From positions 69,464-133,463 of the forward strand of contig JAVSML010000028.1 of assembly GCA_038503035.1 (NCBI GenBank): DNA of 64,000 bases, given 5' to 3'. The notes under the pieces were generated by a model. The model was not told the origin of the DNA, did not search any database, and saw only the letters and a program-made list of their open reading frames with translations. Source of the DNA: Crocodylus rhombifer. Taxonomy: Eukaryota; Chordata; Crocodylia; Crocodylidae. Shown here piece after piece: positions 1-11,313 of this stretch; position 1 is the stretch's first letter, and every line of letters begins with the position of its first letter. The position numbers and the translations under genes are program-made.

Positions 1-2339
1 GTTTATATGTTTCATAAGAGATTCTAGCACTCCTCAAAGGAATGCTGTTTTCCTTGCATATAATGGGTTTCAATCAATTATACGGAGCTACTTGCAAAGC
101 AATTGCAATATATCTTGGGGTTCTTGCATGTTTGTTTTGGAACAACAGATCCCAATTTTTTGGTCAAGCAGCATTAAGTATTTTTCATTTTCAACTGATG
201 AGCAGAATTTTGGTCAGTGGTCCTGGAGGGCCTACATCAGGAAAAGGATACATTTCTCTTCTGTGTATTGGAGCAATGAATTTAAAAAGGTATTTATCAC
301 AGCATTGCAATGACAGGCTTTGTTCAGCACCTTTATAAACCAATTAAAATCAAGCATAATGTGGGATTTTTATGGAAATAGTTGAATGTTAAAGCGAATG
401 GTTGAGTAACTCATTTTTACACAGGCTTTACAATATATTTCTGGTGATACATTTATAATGAAACCAATGTAGTTAGCAAGTGGGAGAATATTATCCACCC
501 ACCTCTTTGCACTAATTGAAAGTTCTCTCCTGCAGACCTTGTGTTGTTCATTCTCATAAGCACTACAATATAGATGTTCTCTCTCACTCTCCATCTCTCT
601 GACATTCACAAACTCCACACCATGACGCATTGGCCCCAGTAGGCAAAGTACTTTCCCAGTGGTCTGGTAAATCACAGGAATTCTACTCCAGCAGATGTAC
701 ACTAGTGTGTAATGAATTTCATTGCTTCAAACATCACAACAATCAGCTCCACATCTCACACATTGTCTAGAGATGGGAAAATCCAGGAATTTCAGTGGTT
801 AGGTTTAATCCTTTTTGTACTCTCTTTTTATATACTACATTAATACTATACCTGTGAAGGTGTTATTCATGTGATAAACTATGGAACTATATAATCAATG
901 GGTAGGTAATACTACACCTTTAACTACTCTATCTTCCTGTCTGCTTTGGAAATTATCTTAACTTTTCAAGTTCCTTAGCACTGTATGCTATATCCTTTCC
1001 TGTCCCCTCCTCTCCTCCTTCACCTTGTCAAAGAATCAGATTATCTTTTCCATATCACTTTCAAAATTCTGTGTGTTCAAGATAGTTTGACTAAAGACAG
1101 CTTTTCTGTACCTAAAACATGATTGCTTTAATATTCAGTATCTTGTGGCTCTGAAAAACCAGTAATGGATATTATTTTTACTTTTGGAATGGGGATATAT
1201 GCCCAACTGTTCCCAGTCTCATTGGATCCTGAAATGACACTTTTAACAGTGTCAGTGACGTTTTTATGTATATAGTATCTATTTAGGGGTCATTGTAGAT
1301 GTTTATGGTATCAACTGAACTTTGTACAGTTGGCACCAGTCTTTACAGGGAGACGAATAGAAATCAAAGTCTAAGTAGGAAAATCCCCTAAAGTAGATTT
1401 TAGATAGACTATGTAGTTTATACAGAATTTATGCTAGGGAAGTATCAGATAAAGGCTTTGGATGAGCTGAAAAACCTCTTCTGGCTTTCCCACTCCTGAA
1501 TGGACCATCCCAAATGCATTCAAATGAATCATTTAAATATCAGCAGATATCCATTAGGCACACACAGAGATAGAATGGTGAGATTTTTTCAAAGAGCTCT
1601 GAGGGAACCAGGCACAGATTAGAAAATCCAGTTGTAATGCTAAGATATGATGATACGTTATTACCAAATCCGTTTCGCACTTAAATTAGGATTCAGCCTC
1701 TTCAATACATACGCCAAGGAGAACAAACATACCCCAAGCCAGCAATACTCAGTAAAAATGAATTTTAAGGGACTGTATAAATAAATAAATTAATTAGCTT
1801 AAAATCATGGTAAACTGAAGCTTAAAGAAGTGTTGCATCTCTGTTAGGCCAGGGCCTCACAGCCTTTTTAGCTCCCCTCTTTAAATTGAAAGCACCCTCT
1901 GGAAAATGTCAGCTCTTAACCTTTCACTCATCTTTTTACTATATTTTGGTTCCTTCATGGTGCTCTAATAGTACAAAGAAGCTATAAAACCAACTTAATT
2001 AGATGCTATAGTCTGGCTGCTGGGCATTGTTCTGGCTGACGGGTAAATCTTTATTTTAAAAGTTAAAATATAAAAAATCTTAATACTATTAATCTTCTAA
2101 ATTATTAGAAATATGTAATAGAATTCTGTTTGGGGTTGTCTGTATTTGCATGTCATTTCTAATAATTGTATTAACCAAGGGAATTGTAACACAAAAATTA
2201 GTGTTAAAATGGAGATAAACGTGGGAGTAAATTTCGGTAGTTTTAGGGCTTTATTGCATGGGACACTTAGCACAGATTTAACATGTACTGTATTAAAGCT
2301 AGAATGGTTTTGAGCACCACACGGTAATGTTTGCTATGA
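1..2339. other. AT-rich non-coding stretch, no gene seen
   Basis: This stretch is ordinary AT-rich vertebrate non-coding DNA. Open frames of up to about 110 codons occur on both strands, but none shows a recognisable domain, splice-flanked exon structure or biased composition. I see no terminal inverted repeats or CR1 tail. It could be intergenic or intronic. Confidence 0.6.
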
Positions 2340-2640
2340 TCTCTAAAATGCACAGGCTCACTGATTGTTGGTCCCAAACACTGGAGTCCTGAACCAGCTG
2401 TGGTGCAGTGCTGGGGCTGGCGCTGGGATCGACACTCAGCTGATTGTCAGTCCAGCCCTGGCACTGGAGCCCCTTCAGTAAGTGGGGAAAAAAGCAGGAT
2501 CAGGTCTTGGGTGTGCTTTGATGCTGTGGTTCCATCATGCTGACTCTAAAGCCAGGGGAGAGTGTGGTTCTGTGAGACTCAGCCCCTCTGCTTGCTGTTG
2601 CCACTTACAACTCGAATAGATGCCTCAGGCGACCACAAAT
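2340..2640. repeat. GC-richer block with GACAATCAGCTGATTGTC-type palindromes
   Basis: A block clearly richer in GC than its flanks. It carries two forms of an 18-bp near-palindrome: gacactcagctgattgtc at 2431-2448 and a diverged ctgattgttgg half near 2361. Both are followed by 'cagccctggcactggag'-like text. The same motif and neighbouring words recur about 30 kb away at 32.40-32.64 kb, so the two blocks appear to belong to one dispersed family. No terminal repeats or target duplication could be fixed, so the superfamily is unknown. Confidence 0.45.
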
Positions 2641-3974
2641 TGTTCATATCATCTCAGTGAAGCAGTTGGATGTTAGCTGAATAACATGATCTGGAGGCAC
2701 TCCTCCTGCAAAAAGTCACAACTTTGCTATGATCCAATTGCACTTACCACGTATTTTACTATATGAATGCATGGACAGTTACATTTTAAGTGCAGCTGAC
2801 CTAACACATCATTGTAACCTGCAACATGACTTTAAGGGAATACAGCTAAAAGAAAGCAAAGTATTTTGTGGGTTAGAAACACACGGCTAAAACACCCACA
2901 TGGATTTAACTCTGCTAGACTATGTACCATACGGTGGAGAAATATGAAAGAAATAATAATATGTATTAAAAAATCAATTTAATTTAATCTGGGGCCCTAA
3001 ATATAAAAGTACCTTAATCATAGCCAGTGTCAGGCAGAGTCAAGGATATTTAAGTGTCTTTTCTATACATTAATATACTCCAACCTACTTGGATTTCTTT
3101 TATGATTATATTACATCCCAGTAATGGTTTTATCCTCATGTATTCTCATCCTTAATTCTATATAATTATAGATTTTTTGTCCTAAATAAGCAGCAGTGTC
3201 AGTGGATATATTTCAGGTGCATACATTCCATATGTGTATATTATGATTTTTTAGATTTTTTTTCATGGTTTTCTTGATTTGATAGCATATTTTAATACTA
3301 TATTTTAAAGTGATATCTCTAACAGATACAAGTTAAGACAGAGGATTTTTTTTAAATCTCTCTGGCAGATTGCAATTTGAAAAATAACATTTACATTATA
3401 CAGATAAGATGGCCTTAAAGAAGAACATTCTTTGCACATGTGTTTAAGCTATAGTATCTTTCCAGATGCTGGTGACAAATATTTTCATCCATTGGCTATA
3501 TTGATTAATTTTATTTTTAAGTAACGGGCTAAAAGAATAACAACAAGATGTTTCTATTTGACATTTAGGTGTTTTGAAAATCTAATCCTAAAGGTATTTT
3601 TTATGTATAGGCAGCACAGTAGAATCTTCTTATGAGCTTGTAGATAGCTCACTTCAAATACATGTAGCAAATCCTGCTCTTGATGTCTACATAATAAATA
3701 TCATTTGTCATTAGTTATACTGTCTGTAGGCAGAATTTCAGGTCCAAAAACACAGATCTTTGTCACTTGACCTAATGGAGTGAGAATCACCTCTAATAAT
3801 AGGTATTACAAAGTATTAATACATAGTCACTTCATAGCATATCAGCTACAGAGGGTAAAACTTCTCCAGGTGCAAGGGAAACACAAGATTTCAACTACTG
3901 GGTCATGCACCTGGAAGCTGCTAATATATAGAAGGCAGGGTAGAGATACACCTTATAGACTGAAATAGAGAGAT
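2641..3974. other. AT-rich non-coding stretch, nothing recognised
   Basis: Strongly AT-rich sequence with several homopolymer T/A runs. I see no gene, no paired inverted repeats and no LINE tail. Confidence 0.55.
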
Positions 3975-4014
3975 GTAACCTTTTGTGAGCAAGAGCTCAT
4001 TTCATCAGATGCTG
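3975..4014. repeat. Fragment of an amniote interspersed repeat (CTTTTGTGAGC...CATCAGATGC type)
   Basis: The words cttttgtgagcaagagctca and ttcatcagatgc match, in reverse orientation, a common amniote repeat theme in which a 'CATCTGATGAAGTGAGCT' block precedes an 'AAAGCTTATGC' block. Only this short core is visible, so the call rests on pattern memory. Confidence 0.35.
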
Positions 4015-4348
4015 TGTCCTTTCATGACATAGCTCTGATTCATGTAGTCTTAAATTCCATCTCTCTCCTGCCTTCTGCCTGATTTCAGGCTAACACCGCT
4101 ACCTACCATTCTCTGTTCATGTTTTATAAGTAAAACATCAGCAGCAGTTTTACTTCACGTGTGTTGTATGACCAGGAGGACTTTGGCTCCTGTCATGCTG
4201 TATAAAATGGATTTTTAAAAAAACTTTTTATCAGCTGTGGGACTGCCAATAGAGGTACAGCTTGGTCACAGCACCTACTTTGAGCATGGTCCTAAGACTT
4301 GCCTTTTACAGATATTAGCTGTGGAAAGAGCCTCATAGAAACAACTTA

Positions 4349-5149
4349 GGCTAGGGACAGACATTCAAAAAGCCTGATCCTGAACTGATTTAATCTTTGC
4401 AGGTTAGTCTAACCTGGCTAAGCTAAATCATTTTGTAACTGCTCAGACATCCAAGACATACAGGCACATGCCTGCACTGGCTCAGGCTAGAAGCCGGGGG
4501 TGCTAAAGCAACCCTCCCCTTTCACAGTACTGAGCTGAGGGGTGGTGTGGCCAAGCCCCAGCAGGCTGCTCTGATTAGCCCAGCACGGAGTTGATAACAG
4601 TGTTTATCACCCCTAACTCAGTGTTTATCACCCCATTAATAAAACAACAGAGGAACATTACCAGCTACCTGTTGATTCTGTCTTTGTCTCCATCTGCCAC
4701 AGCATGGACTGTAGCCAGCATGTGGTTTGCTAGCTAATACACAGACATCTCTCTGCAAGGCAGAGGGGAGGGGGGAATTCCTGCTTAGCAGAGAGTGGTG
4801 AGGAGGAAGGTGGGGAGCAGCCTGCAGTCTCTGCTAAGCTCCAGACAGGGAGCAGAAGGGAGGGGCCAGCTCTGCTGTGGAGCAGGGAGCACCACCCAGC
4901 CCAGAGAACATGCCGGGATGCTGGGGGTGTCTGGTTTAACTTAAACCAGCAAGGGGTCTGGGACAGACATTGCATAAACCGGTTTGAGCCAAATCAGTTA
5001 AACCTGATACTGCATTCTACCAGGTTTATCTCAAACTCATTTTAGTCATTTTCAAAATGGTTTATGTACACTGAACATCTGTTCTGTTACAGGTTTAAAC
5101 CAGTTTTTGATCATTTAAACGAGTGTATGTGTAATGTCTGTCCCTAGCC
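4349..5149 (+). mobile_element. PIF/Harbinger-like non-autonomous DNA transposon, copy 1
   Basis: The left end begins ggctagggacagacatt and the right end closes with its exact reverse complement aatgtctgtccctagcc. Both ends are flanked by TTA (4346-4348 and 5150-5152), the TWA target duplication typical of PIF/Harbinger elements. The subterminal regions are rich in 'ggtttaaacc'-like palindromes: the right arm has ctgttacaggtttaaacca and the left arm has aggttagtctaacctgg. The core (about 4.48-4.92 kb) is GC-rich. The element is 801 bp, too short for a transposase, and no DDE domain is present, so it would need a source elsewhere. Three related copies lie in this window (9.2, 11.3 and 53.8 kb). 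This is the best-preserved copy. Confidence 0.85.
4730..4975 (-). other. 81-codon open frame inside Harbinger copy 1, not considered a gene
   Basis: This frame lies wholly in the GC-rich core of the transposon. It has no recognisable domain, and its Ser/Pro/Leu-rich composition is what GC-rich repeat DNA gives by chance. It is listed only so that it is not mistaken for a gene. Confidence 0.7.
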
Positions 5150-5152
5150 TTA

Positions 5153-7592
5153 GAGTCCTACCCAGTCTTAGATTGTTCACACTGTGATGGAGTCCTGTTG
5201 TGTAATGGGAAGCAGAGTGCTTTGGTAAAAGAGAAAACCCCTCTCCTCCTGTACTTTTTTGTTGTTTTTTTTTTTAAGATGAAAGCAGGTGGGGATAGAT
5301 TTTCAAAGCATTGAACAGTTTTAAGCCTTGTTTCCCATTAAGCCAATGGGATTAGTTACCTTCCTGAAACCCTAAGTAGTTCTTTGAAAAAGCCCCTCAT
5401 AATCTGTGTGCATGGAAAACCATGTCTGTAAATAAAATTACAACTTTATTATTATCCCTCCAAACACAAACTTGTCTACTACATAGATTCATTAGTTATG
5501 AAATCAAAGCTTCTTTTTAAGTTTTTTTTCTGGGGGTTGGGGGAAAGTATCTGAAGCTCTTACCAGCTCCTGTTTGGTTTTCTTTTATTTTAAAATGACC
5601 CAACTCATTTACTGTAAAGTTTGTTTGAAACTAGTATCTTTTAATCTTGAATTCCATTTTTACATTTTAAATGGCGGAATTATAATTCCCAAAAGAACAA
5701 AACAATGATTATGATGCTAACTTTTTTCACAGCACCTTTTTTATTCTTGCAGCATTTTGCAAATTACGTGTAGGAATTCTCCAAGGTTTGTCCTTCTGGT
5801 AAAAAAACCAGACAAACAAAAAACCAAAAAACTTACCCAGAACCATGTATACAGAGGCCCTGAAGAGAGGACAGCTTGCAGTGGCCCTGTGCACAGGTTT
5901 TAGCATGCTCTGTAGGCTCTCTTTAGTCCGCCTGGCAACAGGTGGCAGCAGTGTATAAGGTAGCCCTGCTTGGCTGACCTAGGCTGCCAATGGTCAGCCT
6001 TTGTTTCTGTGCACCACAGTATGAGGATTGTGAAATAGGGTGGTGATCTGCTCCTTGATGAAGCAGCACAGTCTGGCAAGTGACACACTATCACCCTGGG
6101 ATGGGCAGCAGGGAGTAGGATATTGGAGGACCATGTTCTCTTTGGAGAAAAGCTGCAGCATATATATTCACTCTCCATTGAGAAACTGTCCTGGGAGTGA
6201 TTTAACTCTCATTGTTCCCAGGTTATTTTTGTCCTAGAGTGTCCATTTTCACCCTGCAAGAAAAAACCTGAATACCTGTACATGTATAGGTACTCCTGAG
6301 AGAGCAGTGACTCTCCCAGGAGAAACTGAATGTCTATATGCAACCTTAACGACAGCAGTATCTTGGGGCATCCATTTTCATTATCTTATCCATGGTTTCT
6401 GCTTGTATCATATGAACTCACTAACAGTATGGGACATTTCATTTATATTACTACAAGATTCTTTCTAAAATGTTTTTTCTTGGAAGAGTCATTTAGTCTC
6501 AACCAATGTTTATTCTCTACTCAGTATTCCACATCCTTCAGCTGTTCTTCCTCAGTGCTCCTTGTCAAGTTAAACAAATATAATTATATCAGGATTATAC
6601 TGATATTGGATTGTTTCAACCAGTTGGAGCATGGGGATGCTGTAGAGTTAGTGACCTATAACTGTATATTTACTTATCTGTTATGCATTTCTCTACATTC
6701 TGACTGACTGAGAAGATCTGATTTGTATAATTACTATTTGTTTCCAGTATCTATATAATATGTAAATCTATGTACTGCTGCCAAGAGTCATTGATATGCC
6801 TCCAAATAAAGTTACGGTACTCATTCCCTTTAGCATGAACTGAGAATCTGATATTTCAAATATAAAAATTAAAGATTACAATTAACTTTTTCTTTTGGTG
6901 GGAACATTTTCATAGTGAGAATCATAGTTGTTTTATTTTTTATTGTTATCGCACACAGCTTCTTATCTACAATAAAGCTAATAATAAAATATGTCTTTTT
7001 GCCCTTTTGTAGTGTACCACGTCCCTCTACTGGGTGGAATGGTAGGTTCATTCAAGTGAGATTTTTTTTTTCTTTAGCAGTTTAAAGAGAATAGTGACCC
7101 GGATGCTACCACCAATGTATCTACTCAGATGAATACAGTGTACAATAAAGTTGTCTGTGCCACAGAATTTGTAGTAGAATTCTTGCACTGCAATCAAGTT
7201 ATCAATCCACTCTGGTGCAGCAAGTGTGACAGACACTTATCTCAGCAGCCTTACTATGATAGAGGTTACTTTTTGTTATACTGCAGAGTTCAGAGGATAT
7301 GTGGTTTCACATGTTTGTACATGTATGTATGTCCATTGAAGACTTCAGCCTAGCACTAAGTAACCTGCAAAGCATTCATGCTAATTTAGTAGTATTAGAA
7401 ACAAGGCTTTAGTCACAGGCCTGATTTCTTCACACAGTATTGCTTGTTTACTGTAACAAAATAACTCCTGGGATTATCAATTGCTAATGAGTTATCCATA
7501 GGAACCACTTTCATTTTAACAAGGTTGACTTTTTTCCCATAGTATAAGTTCTGTGCGTCTATTTTAATAAATCAATAATTAGTTCCATGTTT
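5153..7592. other. Non-coding stretch without a recognised element
   Basis: Mostly unique AT-rich sequence. Frames such as 6330-6707 (125 codons, plus) show no domain, and their Phe/Leu/Ser/Tyr-rich composition is typical of translated AT-rich DNA. A T-rich run lies at about 5258-5275. I see no terminal repeats. Confidence 0.5.
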
Positions 7593-7812
7593 TCATAGAC
7601 ATTAGGGCTGGAAGGGACCTCAGAAGATTGAGTCCAGCCCCCTGCCCCAGGGGCAGGAAGTCAGCTGGAGTCATAGGATCCCAGCAAGATAAACATCCAA
7701 ATTTCTCTTGAAGGTGTTCAAAGTAGGTTCTTGAACCACCCCTGGTGGCAGTCTATTCCAGACTGTATAGAAGTTCTTTCTTACGTCCAGCCTGAAACAG
7801 TCCTGAAGGTGT
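7593..7812 (-). mobile_element. CR1 LINE 3' fragment, antisense
   Basis: Read on the minus strand this is the 3' end of a CR1 retrotransposon. On the plus strand it starts tcatagacattagggctgga, then agggacctcagaag and a 'ccagccccctgcccc' block. The standard CR1 3' region follows in reverse (tctcttgaaggtgttcaa, cctggtggcag, agttctttcttacgtccagc). Only about 220 bp survive, with no usable coding sequence. Strong 5' truncation is normal for CR1 insertions. Confidence 0.85.
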
Positions 7813-7865
7813 TTTGGGTTGTGTATTGGTATATGCTTTTTAAAGTAATAGTTTTTTTTGTAGCC

Positions 7866-7877
7866 GGGGGGGGGGGG
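7866..7877 (+). repeat. Poly-G tract (12 G)
   Basis: An uninterrupted run of twelve G followed by cccc and cgcggg. It can fold back on the adjacent C run or form G-rich structures. It is likely length-polymorphic. Confidence 0.9.
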
Positions 7878-9194
7878 CCCCGCGGGTGGTTAATGTTACT
7901 CAGATATATAAAAATAAATTGTCTATGGTATATGAAAATGAGAGAGTTACAGTTTTTGGAAAATTTTAAAACACAGCAAGAAATACTGGATTTTTAAGGT
8001 GCAACTAAGAAACATGCAAGCGATACTAACCCATTTCCTCCAATAGAGAACATAGAAACTGGAAAGAATGTCTTCATGAAGGGAAAGGGAAAGCAGTGGT
8101 CTCAGGCAGGCCACTATTAAAATGGGCCCACAGGTCTAACCAGAATCACTCCCTTTAGACACCTACCTTCCTAGATGTTCCCCCACTACATGCACATGTA
8201 GACATTCAAGAGATCTGTTATTCTGTGTATTTTTCTCCCAAGAGAGGTAGCAGAACATTGTAATTGAGACTTGATGAAAGTTTACAAAACTGTACTGAGT
8301 ACAGTCCTGCAGTGGCAGAGAAATGAGCTTAAAGATCTCTTCCACCCCTTACTTCTATGGGTATAACAAGGAAGATCTGCTTCAGGAGCTAAGGGCTACT
8401 TGTTTGTCTTCCATCTTAGGGTGACTATGGGTAGGCATGGATGTTTGTGCTTTCCCACTGACACCATAAGTAGTCTAGCTTTGTAGGGTTCCCTCTCCTC
8501 CCTCATTAGCTCCAGGTATTGATTTGTAGATACCATAAACAAAAATGGCATCTGAGGCGGGGTGGGAGGGTGTTAAGATTGGAAACTTAGAATCAGGAAG
8601 AAGAAAATACTTGTGCTAGAAACAAATAATATAGTATTGCTGCTACATCTTTTATCCTAACCAGTTAGTATTTAGGGTATTTTTGGTTACTTCTGTTGCA
8701 ACGGAAGATTGGTGATGAAGTCATATTTATTTGATGCAATACTGTTTATTTCCAGTCATGTATGTAGATTTATATTCCCTTGATACAACAGGAATCAATT
8801 GTTCTTGCTGTCACTGACTTTTTGTTCTCTGTCCTTCCTTTTTCCATAGTGTTTCTAGTGGTGTCTATCCATACATACATAGCTTTACTATTCAAAGCTT
8901 TTGTTTTCAGCTTCCAGTGGAAACCTGCCTTCCAAATAGCCCAGCTTCTTTCTGGTATGCGTTTTGGGTAGTGGTTTCTATTGTTTCAGCTGTCTGCTTT
9001 CTACATTGTTCCTGAATAAAGGGCAGCTGTTATGTCCACAAGCTTCCATAAGTTTTTACATATTCCCCTTCGCAATATTATACACATATACATATGCACA
9101 CTCTTATACTGACATCTCCACTTTTTAAAATATACGGTAAGGTTAGTGGTGGAAAGCAATAACCCAAGCAGTATTTTAAATGTCACTCTGAATA
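7878..9194. other. Non-coding stretch, nothing recognised
   Basis: AT-rich sequence with no LINE tail, paired inverted repeats or credible coding frame. Confidence 0.5.
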
Positions 9195-9197
9195 TTA

Positions 9198-10154
9198 GGC
9201 TAAGTGCAGACATTCAAAAAGCCCCTGACAGAAGTGCTCTATTCAAAGCACTGTAAGTTAGAGCATGAGCAAACTGATCACACATTCACTGTTTGTGGTG
9301 TGTATGGGGGAGAGGCCTGCACTGGCTACTGGGGGCATTTCCACATGCCCCCCAGGAGCCTGCTTGGGTGGCCCCTCTCCCCAGCTCCTTCCCCCTCACC
9401 AGGTGGCAACTGTTAACAGCGGCTGGGGGGTGGGGAGAAACCCTGGACCTCTCCCCCCACAATCCTCCACCTGGGCAGTGTGCAGTGTGGCCTGGCAGGG
9501 GCAGCTGCAGGGAAAGAGACCCCAGGGCCTTCTGTCTGCAGCTCCTTGCCAACAGCCAAGCCACAGAAAGATGCATCCTGGTTTGGGCTGCTGCAGGGAG
9601 AGAGACCCTGGAGCCCTCTCCCTGCATCCCCCCACCCCCCAGGCTGTGCTGCCGCAAGGCTTTATAGGGGTAGCTGCTTGGAGACAGACCCCAGAACTGT
9701 CCCTGTGACACCCTCCCCTGGCTGCTGCGGGAGGGGGGAGGAGACCCTGGAGTCCCTTCCCTGTGGTCTTTCTACATGGGCTGCACTGCATTGCAGCCTG
9801 GTGGGGCAGCTGTGGAGGAACAGACCCCAAACCCCTCTCCTTACAGCTCCCCTTCACAGCATTGCACCATTGGCTGGCCTGGGCTGCTGCAGGGAGAGAG
9901 GCTAGAGCAGTCTTGAGCAATGCCACCTGAAATGGCAGCGATCATGCTCTGACTTAACCTTTGATGGGATCTGGCATAAATGTTTGCTAAAGCAGTCTAA
10001 CAGGAAGCACTTTAGGCTATTACATACACTGAGGGTAAACTTAGAGCTTGATCTGCCACTTTTAAAGGACTCTACAAGCTGTGAACGTTTGTTCAGTTAC
10101 AGCTTTAGAATGCTCTCTGCCTGCTTAAGGTGCAATATGTGTAATGTCTGTACC
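9198..10154 (+). mobile_element. PIF/Harbinger-like non-autonomous DNA transposon, copy 2
   Basis: The left end ggctaagtgcagacattcaa and the right end gtgtaatgtctgtacc are diverged versions of the copy 1 termini. TTA lies on both sides (9195-9197 and 10155-10157). The left arm shares cattcaaaaagcc and the internal word gcctgcactggct with copies 1 and 4. The right arm carries gttcagttacagctttag, homologous to ctgttacaggttta in copy 1. The core at about 9.3-9.9 kb differs from copy 1: it is a GC-rich block built from degenerate repeats of a 'ggctgctgcagggagagagaccc' theme. Overlapping open frames of up to 176 codons on both strands come from that repeat and have no recognisable domain. Confidence 0.75.
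9480..9905. repeat. Degenerate GC-rich minisatellite in the core of Harbinger copy 2
   Basis: Variants of 'gctgcagggaaagagacccc' recur at about 9506, 9590, 9670, 9725 and 9885, separated by C-rich text such as cctctccctgca. Spacing is irregular, at roughly 50-160 bp. This explains the long frames open on both strands here (for example 9265-9708 plus and 9396-9926 minus), which I do not regard as genes. Confidence 0.6.
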
Positions 10155-10157
10155 TTA

Positions 10158-11313
10158 ATGTCTATGTTGAAAATGTAATTGCATTCTGTGATAATGCTGT
10201 AAACATAGCTGGTGAAATCCTAGTGGTATTGTAACTGGTCATTAACAACCTTCCTAAATTCAGCTAAGGCAGGATTTCATCTTTGATCTCTGCTATGCAA
10301 ACTGCTTTGCTATATAATTTTTACAAATTTAGAGGTGTTAAAGAGTGCCATGTTCTGAAAAGGAGGTCCCTGTGTCCCTCTCTGTACTTCTGATCAGTCT
10401 TTGTAACAATCAGTATACAAGCAGCCTTCAAGTTTTTACACAATGTATAGTAGCGCATGTCTTCAGGAGTTTTGCTTAATGCTTTGTTGAGTTCCAGCTA
10501 GACTGAATGTATTGAATAAAGCTGGTAATTCCCTACATTAGTACTGAATCTTAGTTTTTAAATTCAAGATTCCCAGAGGTCCAGGACGCTATAATCAGAA
10601 TATATTTTCTCCAAATCTGTTTGAGTTGTTAATTAATTGTTTTAATCCATTCATAAGCATTGCCAATTCCTTTTATATACCATAATCACAAACACATTGC
10701 ATATATTAGTAGTAGGATATGTGTTGGTTTCTAGAAAATATGCAGGCGCAGATTTGGATATATAAATATAAACAAATGTGTTTTTAGACATTGATGCAAA
10801 ATGCTACTTGTGCTTGCTATACACTAATGTAACTAGAATAAAATGAGTATTAAAATAAGCGCAGTGTGTGTCATTTGACAATAAAAGTATACCTAATGAA
10901 GATTCCCACCACTGCACTGACCTACCATGTGATAGAAATGTTCATGGAAGTAATATTTTCTGGGATACTTCACGTAGTATTTAAATTCTGCAGCAATGTA
11001 GCAAAACTTGTGGGATAAAAGTAGCTAATATTGTAATATTTCCATCAGACAGTTGGGAGCAGGATTAGAGAGGTGTGAATCCTTGATGTTTTAGTTTAGT
11101 GGTTAAATCAAAAGTTACAGAAACCAAATATTTACATTCCTCTAAATAATAAAGATGCATACATTTTTTTCCTCAACAAAATGATATCTTAAAGACAAAA
11201 TTATTGTAGGGTGCCCCAAAATAATTTTTTATCAATTTTGTCAACTGAATCATTCTCCCTCATAATCATTTTGAATGAACCAAAAGTTTTGTTTGAAACG
11301 AAACAAAACAAAA
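10158..11313. other. AT-rich non-coding stretch, nothing recognised
   Basis: AT-rich sequence without a recognised element or credible coding frame. Confidence 0.5.

Noticed and set aside
7048..7353. Possible exon around 7.09-7.35 kb because of frames on both strands and intermediate composition
   Set aside because: No consistent splice sites, no recognisable domain, and the frames are short and mutually antisense.
9265..9926. Four overlapping frames of 124-176 codons
   Set aside because: They are translations of a degenerate 'ctgcagggagagaga' repeat in Harbinger copy 2, open in several frames on both strands.
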